From Actinomycetes bacterium (GTDB taxonomy: Bacteria; Actinomycetota; Acidimicrobiia; Acidimicrobiales; JAKAOS01), in assembly GCA_021795215.1 (NCBI GenBank), contig JAJYPS010000014.1, forward strand, positions 1-37,024: a stretch of 37,024 bases of DNA, in the 5' to 3' direction. Position numbers and translations under genes: made by a program. Of the stretch, positions 1-8,620 are shown piece after piece; position 1 is the stretch's first letter; each line of letters starts with the position of its first letter. The notes beneath the pieces were generated by a model. That model searched no databases and had not been told where the DNA came from. It saw nothing but the letters and a program-made list of their open reading frames with translations.

Positions 1-839
1 GATCTCCTCTCACGCTGGGACAGTTCCGACAGAGCCTGCTTGACCGCTTCATTCAACAGGACCTTGGCGGCAGCGTCTGCCGGCATCACCGCATCGGCAT
101 CCTCCACCAGATCGGAGAGGGAGAAGTCGTCCCCCTCGCCCATCGGCGCCTGCAGGGACACGGTCTCCTGAGCGAACCGCAACATCTCCGCCACGCGCTC
201 CGGCGGCATCTCGACCGCCGCTCCGATCTCTTCGTACGTCGGCTCCCGGCCGAGCTGCTGGGCCAAGGTGCGCTGGGTACGGCTGACCTTGTTCATCGTC
301 TCGGCCATGTGGACCGGTATCCGGATCGTACGCGACTGATCGGCAATCGATCGGGTGACCGCCTGGCGTATCCACCACGTAGCGTACGTGGAGAACTTGA
401 ACCCCCTGCTGTAGTCGAACTTGTCCACTGCCCGCATGAGGCCGAGGTTGCCTTCTTGGATCAGGTCCAAGAAGGCCATCCCCCTGTGCCGGTAACGCTT
501 GGCGATGGACACCACAAGCCGCAGATTGGCTTCGATGAGCGCCTGCTTCGCCCTGAGACCCGCAGCCACCCTCGCCTCTTCGGGGGCCACCAGCTCCACC
601 GGGGGCAGGCCGTAAAGGTCCTCCAGCTTGGCTATCTGTGCTGCGGCTTGTTGGCCTTCGCTCACCTGGCGGGCGAGCGCTGCTTCGGCCGCGGGGCTGA
701 GCAGGGGAACTTTTCCGATCTCCTTGAGGTAGGCCCGGACCGGGTCAGCGGATTCAGGGGCTGCTCCGTCCCCACGCCCTCCGCGGTTCGCTCCTCCCGC
801 ACGGGCCGGTCCGGGAAGTGCGCCAGCCCCGTCGCTCAC
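1..839 (-). CDS. rpoD: RNA polymerase primary-type sigma factor RpoD/SigA (3' end beyond window)
   Basis: Directs core RNA polymerase to promoters. I translated it by hand because the frame is open to the window edge. The first ~279 residues are present. Region 1.2 (about residues 31-60) contains [16 protein letters not shown]. Region 2 (about 105-180) contains [19 protein letters not shown], then [12 protein letters not shown], the usual -10 recognition and melting surface, then RTIRIPVHM. Region 3 (about 185-245) follows, and the window ends at the start of region 4 ([10 protein letters not shown]). The long acidic region 1.1 of large RpoD proteins is absent; only a ~30-residue Gly/Ala-rich leader precedes region 1.2. 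The GTG start overlaps the dnaG stop (GTGA), so the two are probably translationally coupled. The region 2 match makes the family certain. Whether it is the principal or an alternative group 2 factor is not provable here, but the dnaG linkage favours principal. Confidence 0.95.
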   Translation of the reverse strand, partial: MSDGAGALPGPARAGGANRGGRGDGAAPESADPVRAYLKEIGKVPLLSPAAEAALARQVSEGQQAAAQIAKLEDLYGLPPVELVAPEEARVAAGLRAKQALIEANLRLVVSIAKRYRHRGMAFLDLIQEGNLGLMRAVDKFDYSRGFKFSTYATWWIRQAVTRSIADQSRTIRIPVHMAETMNKVSRTQRTLAQQLGREPTYEEIGAAVEMPPERVAEMLRFAQETVSLQAPMGEGDDFSLSDLVEDADAVMPADAAAKVLLNEAVKQALSELSQRERR

Positions 840-2608
840 CGGTCCTCCTCGCCCCGCTCGGCCATCCAGGCTACCAGCGCCTCCTCCACGTCTTGATCTG
901 CGTGCTCCCTGAGCAGTTCGATCGCCGCCTTCAGCCATGCCACGTCGGCACCGATGCCGGGAGCGAGATCGGGATGCTGCCGGGCGAGCTGCGACAGGCG
1001 CCCCAGCCACGTCCGTGCCGCCTCGTCGACGAGCCGGGTGGCCGACTCCGGGTCCGGCTCCAAGTCCTCGACCGCCAGCCTTCGCAGCAGCGCCGCCGCT
1101 TCGGGCGGCGAGCACTCCACCGCCTGCTGGAGCGTGGCGCAGCGCTCCAGGGCACCGTAGGCGTCACGGGCGGTTCCCGGCGGGAACACCGCTGGCGCCA
1201 GCCGGTGGGCGACCAGCTCCGGACGTCGCACCGCCAGCCTGAGCGCTTCCAGCGCCGGGCCCCTGACCGGCGAGGTGGGCGGAGCAGAGGACGGTAGATT
1301 CTTCCGGGCACCGTCACTGGGCGGCGATCCGGAGACCCGCTTGCGAAGCCGATCGGGCGACACGCCGCAGCGATCGGCCAGCATCATAAGGTACTGGTCC
1401 CGGACCAGGACGTCCGGATGCCCCGCCACGAGCTCCGTGCCTTCGGCGGCCGCCCTTGCCCGGCCCTCCGCCGTACCGAGCTCGGCACCCGCCAGAAGGC
1501 GCTCCAGACGGAACTCGAGGAACGGCCGGGCCTGGTTAACCGCCTGGCGGAGCAGATCCGGCTCGGAAAGAGAGAGGTCGGCGGGATCGGAACCTGCCGG
1601 CAGGGCGGCTACGGCGACGTCCACCTTGTGCAGTCGCTCCCACTCGTAGACCCGGTCGGCTGCGGACTGTCCGGCTGGATCGGCGTCGAACGCCAGCACG
1701 ACACGGCGGGCGAAGCGGGAGAGCAGGGAGAAGTGCTCCGAGGCCAATGCGGTCCCGCAGGTCGCCACGGCGCGGGCCACGCCAGCGCCGAACATCCCGA
1801 TGACGTCGGTGTAGCCCTCGCACACGACCACCTCGCCGGTGGCGACCACCTCGGTCTTGGCCACGTTGAGCCCGTACAGCACCTTGCGCTTGGAGTACAG
1901 CGGCGTCTCGGGAGAGTTGAGGTACTTGGGCCTGCGGTCGGTCCGCTGACCGGGCAGCACCCTGCCCCCGAACGCAACGGCCCTCCCCGTCGCGTCGAAG
2001 ATGGGGAACATCAGCCGTCCCCGGAACGCGTCGCCTAGACGTCCGTCCCGGCCGGTGCTGCCCAGGCCCGCCTCGGCGGCGACGTCGGCCGGTAGGCCGA
2101 GCGCCCGGCACAGCTGGTCGCGTCCGTCGGGCGCATAGCCGAGCTTGAACGTGCGAGCCAGGGTCCCGTCGATACCCCGCGACCGCAGGTAGTCCCGGGC
2201 CGGGCCGGCCAGTTCACTCTTCAGCAGCTGGTCGTGGTACCACTCGACCGCGTCGGCGACCACCTTTTCGAGCCGGCGCAGCCGGTCCCTCCGCCGACCT
2301 TCTCCCGGATGGGAAGTCGTGCGGATCTTCACACCCGCCCGCATGGCCAGCATCTCGACCGCTTCCACGAAATCCACTCCCTGCGTCGCCCGCAGGAAGG
2401 TGATGGCGTCACCGGAAGCCCCGCAGCCAAAGCAGTGGTAGAAGCCGGCATCCGGGTTCACCCCGAAAGACGGCGTCCGTTCGGAGTGGAACGGGCACAG
2501 GCCGACCAGCCTGCGTCCCTGAGGACGGAGGCCGACATGCTCCCCGACCAGGGCTGCCAAATCGGTCGCCGCCCTGACGGCTGCCACGTCTTCGTCCGGA
2601 ATCGGCAC
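836..2608 (-). CDS. dnaG: DNA primase DnaG
   Basis: Makes RNA primers for replication. The 590-residue length fits bacterial DnaG. An N-terminal CHC2 zinc-binding domain is visible with C38, H41, C59 and C62 (CPFH...HCFGC). The primase core follows, with the basic stretch around residues 225-245 ([19 protein letters not shown]). The TOPRIM fold has its metal-binding acids in CEGYTDVIG (E264, D268) and in AFDADPAG (D308, D310). The C-terminal third (about 440-590) is the weakly conserved helicase-binding region. The start is GTG at 2608, leaving 31 bases after the ppdK stop. The end overlaps rpoD by four bases. It is the middle gene of ppdK-dnaG-rpoD; in many actinobacteria a dgt gene lies between ppdK and dnaG, and none is present here. 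Confidence 0.96.
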   Translation of the reverse strand: MPIPDEDVAAVRAATDLAALVGEHVGLRPQGRRLVGLCPFHSERTPSFGVNPDAGFYHCFGCGASGDAITFLRATQGVDFVEAVEMLAMRAGVKIRTTSHPGEGRRRDRLRRLEKVVADAVEWYHDQLLKSELAGPARDYLRSRGIDGTLARTFKLGYAPDGRDQLCRALGLPADVAAEAGLGSTGRDGRLGDAFRGRLMFPIFDATGRAVAFGGRVLPGQRTDRRPKYLNSPETPLYSKRKVLYGLNVAKTEVVATGEVVVCEGYTDVIGMFGAGVARAVATCGTALASEHFSLLSRFARRVVLAFDADPAGQSAADRVYEWERLHKVDVAVAALPAGSDPADLSLSEPDLLRQAVNQARPFLEFRLERLLAGAELGTAEGRARAAAEGTELVAGHPDVLVRDQYLMMLADRCGVSPDRLRKRVSGSPPSDGARKNLPSSAPPTSPVRGPALEALRLAVRRPELVAHRLAPAVFPPGTARDAYGALERCATLQQAVECSPPEAAALLRRLAVEDLEPDPESATRLVDEAARTWLGRLSQLARQHPDLAPGIGADVAWLKAAIELLREHADQDVEEALVAWMAERGEEDR

Positions 2609-2639
2609 CGCCCTCGACGGTACCGCTCCCCGAGGTTGG

Positions 2640-5294
2640 TCAGGTGCCTTCCGGACCGCGTTCCGCGTCGATCGCCAGGACAGCCTGCGCGGCCGACAGG
2701 CGCGCTATCGGCACTCGGTACGGCGAGCAGCTCACGTAGTCGAGACCGGCGCGGGCGAACACTTCTATCGACGCCGGGTCACCACCGTGCTCGCCGCAGA
2801 CTCCCACCTCCAGCTCCGGCCTCGTGGTACGTCCCCTCTCGGTGCCGACCCGCACCAGCTCCCCCACCCCTTCCGGGTCCACGTTCTCGAACGGGTTGGC
2901 CGGGATGAGACCTTCCGCCAGGTAGGTCGACATGAGCCTGCCCTCGACGTCGTCTCTCGAGAACCCGTACGTCATCTGAGTCAGGTCGTTGGTGCCGAAG
3001 GAGAAGAACTCCGCCACCTCCGCTATCTCGGCCGCCCGAAGCGCCGCCCTGGGGGTCTCGATCATGGTGCCCACCATCACGTGCACCGATCCGCCGGCCG
3101 ACTGCGCCCCCTCGGCGATCGCACGATCCACCCACTTACGGGCGTGCGCCAGTTCTTCGCGGCTGACCGTCAACGGGATCATGATCTCCACCACCGGCCG
3201 CCCGCCGCCGGCGGCCCGCTCGGCCGCAGCCTCCATCAGCGCTCTCACCTGCATCTCGTACAGGCCTGGCCTCATCACACCCAGCCGGACGCCCCTGGTG
3301 CCGAGCATGGGGTTCGCTTCCCGCCACTCTCGGGCCGCGGCGTACAGCCGCGCCTCCTCCTCGGTCAGGCCGGTAGTCGCCTCCTTGACCGCCAGCTCCT
3401 CCAGGTCGGGAAGGAACTCATGCAGGGGAGGGTCCAGAAGGCGCACCACGACCGGCAGGCCGTCCATCGCCTCCAGGATCGAGACGAAGTCGTCCCGCTG
3501 CGCCACACGCAGACGTTCCAGTGCCTCCCGCTCCTCCGCTTCGCCGTCGGCAAGGATCATCCGGCGCACTATGGGAAGGCGGTCGTCGGCCAGGAACATG
3601 TGCTCCGTACGGCACAGGCCGATGCCCTCCGCGCCGAACCGACGGGCGTTCAGGGCGTCGGGGCCGTTGTCCGCGTTGGCCCGCACTCCCAGCCTGCCTG
3701 CCCTGATGTCGTCCGCCCACGACAGGATCGCCTCCATCTCCACCGGAGCCTCCGCCGAAGTCAGGGGAACCTCCCCCAGCACGACCTCTCCCGTCGCCCC
3801 GTCCAGCGAGATGACGTCGCCCTCGGACACCGACGACGAGCCGACCGTGAAGCCGCGGGTGGAGATACGCAGCTTTTCGGCCCCCACCACTGCCGGCTTC
3901 CCCCAGCCGCGGGCTACCACGGCCGCATGGCTCACCAGGCCCCCCCGAGCCGTCAGGATGCCCTCGGAGGCCAGCATGCCGTGCACGTCCTCCGGAGACG
4001 TCTCGCTCCTGACCAGGATCACCTTCTCTCCCCGGCCGGCTGCGGCGGCAGCAGCGTCCGCCGTCAGGTAGACCCGGCCCACCGCAGCGCCGGGAGAAGC
4101 ACCCAGGCCTTTGGCCAGCACTTCGTACTGGCCCGGAGCGAACTGCGGATGCAGCACCTGGTCCAGGTGCTCTGCGGTGACGCGCCGAACCGCCTCCGCC
4201 CGGGAGAGCGCTATCGCCGGATCGGACACCATGTCGACCGCCATCCGGAGCGCTGCGCGACCGGTCCTCTTGCCCACCCTGGTCTGCAACATCCAGAGCT
4301 TTCCCTGCTCTATCGTGAACTCCGTGTCGCACATGTCCCTGTAGTGCGCTTCCAGCCGGGCGAAGATGTCCATCAGCTCGGAGTAGACAGCCGGGAAGCG
4401 CTCGCCCAGGGCGGACAGCGGCTCGGTGTTGCGGATGCCAGCCACGACATCCTCTCCCTGGGCATTCACCAGGAAGTCTCCGTAGGCCCCCTGGGCCCCC
4501 GTCGCCGGGTCACGGGTGAAGCCGACCCCGGTGCCCGAGCTGTCGTCCCGGTTGCCGAACACCATCGCCACCACGTTGACCGCCGTGCCCAAGTCGTCCG
4601 CGATCCGCTCCCTGCGGCGGTACGCGATGGCCCGGCTGCCGTTCCAGGAGCGGAACACCGCTTCCACCGCCCCTCGAAGCTGTTCGGTCGGATCCTGAGG
4701 GAACGGACGGCCCGCCTCCCGTTCCACGATCTGCTTGTAGGACCTAACCAGGTACCGCAGCACCTCCGACGGCACCTGCGCGTCGTTCGGGCTGGCAGAC
4801 AACTGCTTCGCCGCCTCGAACAGCTGATCGAAGTGCTCCCCCTCGACGCCCATGACGATACGGGCGTACATGGCGATGAAACGGCGGTACGAGTCGTACG
4901 CGAAACGCTCGTCGGAGGTCTGTTTCGCCAGCCCGTCCACCGAATCGTCGTTCAGGCCCAGGTTCAGTACCGTGTCCATCATCCCCGGCATGGAGAACTT
5001 CGCTCCCGAGCGGACGCTGACCAGCAACGGGTCCGACGGATCGCCGAGAAGCTTGCCCATCGACGCCTCGAGTCGGGCGCGGGCAGAGGCGATCTCCTCG
5101 TCCAGGCCCTCGGGCCAGCCGCCCTCCATGAACGCCCTGCAAGCGTCCGTCGTTATCGTGAACCCCGGCGGAACCGGCAGACGGAGCACCGAAGTCATCT
5201 CGGCCAGGTTTGCTCCCTTGCCCCCGAGCAGGTCCTTCATCTCCATCGGAGGACGCGAATGCGCGTGGTCGAAATCGAACACGTACTGCACCAT
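2640..5294 (-). CDS. ppdK: Pyruvate, phosphate dikinase
   Basis: Interconverts pyruvate + ATP + Pi and phosphoenolpyruvate + AMP + PPi in the cytosol. At 884 residues it is full length. In order: an N-terminal nucleotide-binding domain (GGKGANLAEM near residue 24), the swivelling phosphohistidine domain with catalytic His456 in GGLVSHAAVVARGWG, and the C-terminal PEP/pyruvate barrel with GIGLCRTEHMF (about 557-567) and catalytic Cys833 in GVCGEHGGD. The residue two before the catalytic His, a Thr in plant and many bacterial enzymes and the target of the PPDK regulatory protein, is Val454 here. The ATG start has AAAGGGG nine bases upstream. It is the first gene of the ppdK-dnaG-rpoD run; the 141 bases to the divergent glycosyltransferase must hold its promoter, but I saw no clear -10/-35 there. 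Confidence 0.96.
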   Translation of the reverse strand: MVQYVFDFDHAHSRPPMEMKDLLGGKGANLAEMTSVLRLPVPPGFTITTDACRAFMEGGWPEGLDEEIASARARLEASMGKLLGDPSDPLLVSVRSGAKFSMPGMMDTVLNLGLNDDSVDGLAKQTSDERFAYDSYRRFIAMYARIVMGVEGEHFDQLFEAAKQLSASPNDAQVPSEVLRYLVRSYKQIVEREAGRPFPQDPTEQLRGAVEAVFRSWNGSRAIAYRRRERIADDLGTAVNVVAMVFGNRDDSSGTGVGFTRDPATGAQGAYGDFLVNAQGEDVVAGIRNTEPLSALGERFPAVYSELMDIFARLEAHYRDMCDTEFTIEQGKLWMLQTRVGKRTGRAALRMAVDMVSDPAIALSRAEAVRRVTAEHLDQVLHPQFAPGQYEVLAKGLGASPGAAVGRVYLTADAAAAAAGRGEKVILVRSETSPEDVHGMLASEGILTARGGLVSHAAVVARGWGKPAVVGAEKLRISTRGFTVGSSSVSEGDVISLDGATGEVVLGEVPLTSAEAPVEMEAILSWADDIRAGRLGVRANADNGPDALNARRFGAEGIGLCRTEHMFLADDRLPIVRRMILADGEAEEREALERLRVAQRDDFVSILEAMDGLPVVVRLLDPPLHEFLPDLEELAVKEATTGLTEEEARLYAAAREWREANPMLGTRGVRLGVMRPGLYEMQVRALMEAAAERAAGGGRPVVEIMIPLTVSREELAHARKWVDRAIAEGAQSAGGSVHVMVGTMIETPRAALRAAEIAEVAEFFSFGTNDLTQMTYGFSRDDVEGRLMSTYLAEGLIPANPFENVDPEGVGELVRVGTERGRTTRPELEVGVCGEHGGDPASIEVFARAGLDYVSCSPYRVPIARLSAAQAVLAIDAERGPEGT

Positions 5295-5303
5295 GGCTCG
5301 ATG

Positions 5304-5310
5304 CCCCTTT
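5304..5310 (-). promoter_or_regulatory. Ribosome binding site of ppdK
   Basis: AAAGGGG on the minus strand, nine bases before the ATG at 5294. It fixes the ppdK start and is one of the few clear Shine-Dalgarno sites in the window. Confidence 0.6.
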
Positions 5311-5435
5311 CGGCTTCTTTCTCCCGAGCCTATCCAACCGGCGAAATGGCCGTGGCACTGCCGTCGCCGCGGTCGGCGTTTGCGGCAGGCTGGAACAGTG
5401 AGCAGCGCACCCGCCGGCCCGAGTAGACCCGTTCC

Positions 5436-8123
5436 ATGAGCACCTCCGCCTTCGCTCGGTCCCTGGCTGCCGAGCCGGAGCCGTTCGACGTGGTGACCGG
5501 CGCTCCGGGGACGGACTTGGAGACGGGCGACCCGACGCTCGGGACAGGCGGCGATCCGGACGGAAGGTCGGTTCCCTCGGCAGGAGGCGCAGACGGTCGA
5601 CTACGAGCTTGGAGCGACAGCTTGCTGGAGGTGCTGGGCGGTACTTGGGACTGCCCACCGCTACTGGCCGACGGATGGTGGTACGGGCCGCCGGCCTCGA
5701 GATGGGTCGACACCGCTGCGGGGCTGGCGAGAAGCGTGGCGCGGCCGTGGCGGGAGCCGGCTCTCTGCTTGACGATGCCGGCACTCCTGGCCGGGGCGGG
5801 CCGTGCTCTGCGCGTGCTGGTCGTGGTCGATCCACCGCAAGTGGCGGCGCGGAAGATGACCCACCGGTTCGGCATCGGTCACGCTCACGCCCTGGCGCTG
5901 TGGGAGGAGTACATGCGCCGGGTGACGACCGCTCTCGAGGGTGTGCCGGTGACGATCCGTTGCGTCGGACCGGCGGGAGAGGAGTCCGGGGGTGGCGGCA
6001 GCGAAAGCGACGGCGTCGTCGGCAGCCGCACCCGTTCGGTGACAGGCGGGGCGCCGGAAGGCGTGCTGGAGTCGCAGTGGGAACTGTGGTCGGAGCTGGT
6101 GGCTCGTCAGGGAAGCGTCGATTCTTGGCAGCCACCGACGCTTCCGAAGAGATCACCCTGGACGACGGAGCTGCTCGGGCGACTGTCGGAGAAGCGGCAC
6201 GAGGCCGCCGCCTCTCCCGCGACGGAGCAGCAGTGGTTGGCACTGTCGTCCGCCGTGGAGGCGGTGAGCCGCCTTCGGCAGCAGGACCAGCTGGACCGGG
6301 AGAAGAGGTCCGCGCCTCCGTGGGAGCAGGTCGTCGCCGTAGCCGGCGGGGACGCCCTGGGTGATCCCGGACGCTACCGCCAGTGGTTCTACGGGCGGTA
6401 CGGCAACCCCGCTGCGCCGGGGTCGACCTCGGTGAGCGACTCGTCGCCCCTGTTCAGCATCCTGGTCCCGGTGTACCGGCCGGAGATGTGGTACCTGGCG
6501 CGTTGTGTGGACTCGGTGAAGGCCCAGACGTACCCGCGGTGGGAGCTGTGCCTGTGCGACGACGGGTCCGAGGACCGGCGGCTGCGGGCCTTCCTGGAGG
6601 ACCTGAGGGGAGATCCCAGGATCAAGGTGCGCTTCCGGGAAGTGAACGGCGGCATATCGGCGGCGACCAACGACGCCTTGGCGATGGCCGAGGGGGACTT
6701 CGTGGTCCTGCTGGACAACGACGACGAGCTGGTGGAGGTGGCGCTCGAGTACATGGCGGGTGCGATCGGCACCCACCCGCGGGCGGACGTGCTCTACTCC
6801 GACGAGGACAAGCTGGACGCCGAGGGGCTGCCCTGCCAGCCGACGCTCAAGCCGGCCTGGTCGCCGGAGCTTCTGGCGTCGACGGCGTACACGTGCCATC
6901 TGACGGTGCTGAGACGGAGCCTGGTCAACCGGATCGGCGGCCTTCGCAGCGAGTTCGACGGAAGCCAGGACTACGACGTGACGCTGCGGGCGACGGAGCT
7001 GGCGGACGAAGTGGTGCACGTGCCCGAAGTGCTCTACCACTGGCGCATCAGGCACGGTTCGGCGGCGGACGACCCGATGGCGAAGCCGTGGGCGCACCAT
7101 GCGAGCCATGCGGCGCTGGCTTCCGCTCTGGAGCGGCGCGGAGAGAGCGGCTACGTGCAGTTGGGGCCTCAGCTCGGCACTTACCACGTGCGGCGGCCGG
7201 TGGCGGCCAGCCTTCGGGCATCGATCGTGCTCCAGATGAGAGGCGATCCTCGCCGGGTCCGCCGGGCGGTCGAGGTGCTGCTGGCCAATCCTGGCCACGA
7301 GAACGTGGAGCTGGTCGTGGTCGACCGCTCCAGCCGGGACCTGCCGGGCGCTTCGCTCCTGGGCAGGCTGCAGCGGGAGCGGGACGCTCGTGTGGTACGG
7401 ATGGCCACCGACTCGGGATGGTCCCCCGCAGCGAACGCCGGGGCGTCCGCGGCCAGCGGCGACGTGGTGGTGTGGGTCGACTCCGGCGTCATGGCGGCTT
7501 CGGACGGCTGGTTGAGAGCGCTGTTGGAGCACGCCCAGCGAGACGAGGTTGGTGCCGTGGGATGCCGGTTGCTGAGCCCTTCGCGGACGGTCGTCCACGG
7601 AGGGGTGGTGCTGGGGCTGCGCGGGGTCGTCGGACAGGTGTACAGCGGCTTGCCACTGGCGCACCACGGCTACCTGACCGGAGCGGTGCTGACCCGCAAC
7701 TGCTCGGCAGTCAGCGGGGCGGCACTGGCGATGAGGGCGGAGGTAGTGGGGATGCTGGGGGGCTCCGACACGGAGCTGGCGGACACGTTGGGGGATGTCG
7801 ACTTGTGCCTCAGGGCCGGCGAAAGGGGCCTGTCGATCGTGTACACGCCTCTGGCACGGCTGGTGCTGGCTCCCGGAGTGGACCGTTACGCGGGTCAGGC
7901 TGCCGAATCGCCCTATTTTGTACGCCGCTGGAGCACGCTGCTGGAGGAGGGTGACCCCTTCTTCAATCCCAACCTGAGCCCGCTCAGCCCGCTCTGCGCG
8001 CTGAGAAGAGAGGACGAGGACGACCCATGGAAGAGGATGCCACCCAGCCCGCCGCGGTCGAGGAAGCGGTGGACCAAGGGGGAAGGTCCGACGAGGCCGA
8101 GCCTCGCAACGCTGCGGCAATGA
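5436..8123 (+). CDS. Large fusion: sulfotransferase-like N-terminus plus two family 2 glycosyltransferase domains
   Basis: Predicted surface-polysaccharide glycosyltransferase of 895 residues. Residues about 55-175 resemble the second half of sulfotransferase-family proteins: the WDCPPLL and LCLTMPALL stretches, then a VVVDPPQVA element where those proteins have a conserved 'RHPLEVA', then ALALWEEYM. I saw no PAPS-binding P-loop. The first GT2 domain starts near residue 337 (FSILVPVYRP) with CLCDDGSED and the metal-binding DNDDE near residue 427, followed by YSDEDKLD and SQDYDVTLRA. A second GT2-like domain (about 595-860) has VELVVVDRSSRD but VDSGVM where a DxD would be expected, so it may be inactive. 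The ATG lacks a strong ribosome site. Its stop overlaps the next ATG (ATGA). The family is sure for the first GT2; the donor and acceptor are unknown. Confidence 0.85.
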   Translation: MSTSAFARSLAAEPEPFDVVTGAPGTDLETGDPTLGTGGDPDGRSVPSAGGADGRLRAWSDSLLEVLGGTWDCPPLLADGWWYGPPASRWVDTAAGLARSVARPWREPALCLTMPALLAGAGRALRVLVVVDPPQVAARKMTHRFGIGHAHALALWEEYMRRVTTALEGVPVTIRCVGPAGEESGGGGSESDGVVGSRTRSVTGGAPEGVLESQWELWSELVARQGSVDSWQPPTLPKRSPWTTELLGRLSEKRHEAAASPATEQQWLALSSAVEAVSRLRQQDQLDREKRSAPPWEQVVAVAGGDALGDPGRYRQWFYGRYGNPAAPGSTSVSDSSPLFSILVPVYRPEMWYLARCVDSVKAQTYPRWELCLCDDGSEDRRLRAFLEDLRGDPRIKVRFREVNGGISAATNDALAMAEGDFVVLLDNDDELVEVALEYMAGAIGTHPRADVLYSDEDKLDAEGLPCQPTLKPAWSPELLASTAYTCHLTVLRRSLVNRIGGLRSEFDGSQDYDVTLRATELADEVVHVPEVLYHWRIRHGSAADDPMAKPWAHHASHAALASALERRGESGYVQLGPQLGTYHVRRPVAASLRASIVLQMRGDPRRVRRAVEVLLANPGHENVELVVVDRSSRDLPGASLLGRLQRERDARVVRMATDSGWSPAANAGASAASGDVVVWVDSGVMAASDGWLRALLEHAQRDEVGAVGCRLLSPSRTVVHGGVVLGLRGVVGQVYSGLPLAHHGYLTGAVLTRNCSAVSGAALAMRAEVVGMLGGSDTELADTLGDVDLCLRAGERGLSIVYTPLARLVLAPGVDRYAGQAAESPYFVRRWSTLLEEGDPFFNPNLSPLSPLCALRREDEDDPWKRMPPSPPRSRKRWTKGEGPTRPSLATLRQ

Positions 8124-8620
8124 CCGAGGCGCTGAGCGGGGTGGCAAAGCGATCGGCCTCGCTGACGGGCACGGTCCGCTCCAAGTTGCCGCCGATGCGG
8201 GGCAACGACGAACTGGTTTGGCTGCACCAGAACTGGCAGCTTCCGGTGTCCTTCGAACAGGCGGGGCATCCGCTGACGTTGACCGGTGCTCGGCACTGGT
8301 TGCGCAGGCGTGTCGCTCGGGTGGCGTTCAGCTACCTTCAGCGCTATCTGTCGGAGAACCAGGACGTGGTGAGCCACATGGTGCGCCTCCAGGAAGCCCT
8401 CGCAGCACGATGTGACACGCTGGCCGACCTCCAGGAGCGCCACTACGGCGAGCTACGGGCGGAGCTGGACGAGGTCTCGCTCCATCTCCGTCTGGTGGGC
8501 TCCCTCCCCGAGCAGGGGCGCGACGGAGAGGGTGGTCCCGCGAGGCGGCCACCTTCCGCCCCGGACGAGGACCTGCTGGGCGACGTGGGGGCGCCGGGCG
8601 GCCCGGCGCCCGGCCGCTAG
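8120..8620 (+). CDS. Small helical protein of a glycan cluster, function unknown
   Basis: I do not recognise a named family. The 166-residue product is hydrophilic and mostly helical: a Trp-containing LVWLHQNWQLP segment, a basic helix (RHWLRRRVARVAF), a predicted coiled coil (VRLQEALAARCDTLADLQE), and a disordered Gly/Pro-rich tail. The basic helix followed by a coil resembles the N-terminal part of the methyltransferase-like protein at 34126-35115, which also sits beside glycosyltransferases. I chose the ATG at 8120 because it overlaps the upstream stop as ATGA. An in-frame ATG at 8027 with an AGGA-like site would add 31 residues and overlap the upstream gene by 97 bases. It is followed immediately by the next start at 8621. 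It may scaffold or regulate the neighbouring transferase; that is a guess. Confidence 0.6.
   Translation: MTEALSGVAKRSASLTGTVRSKLPPMRGNDELVWLHQNWQLPVSFEQAGHPLTLTGARHWLRRRVARVAFSYLQRYLSENQDVVSHMVRLQEALAARCDTLADLQERHYGELRAELDEVSLHLRLVGSLPEQGRDGEGGPARRPPSAPDEDLLGDVGAPGGPAPGR

Noticed and set aside
2787-5426. 879-codon open frame on the plus strand
   Set aside because: It lies wholly opposite ppdK, whose catalytic motifs are intact. The product is His/Arg/Gln rich with no domain; it is a codon-bias shadow.
6153-8147. 664-codon open frame on the minus strand
   Set aside because: Antisense to the GT2 fusion gene, low-complexity His/Gln/Arg product, no motif.
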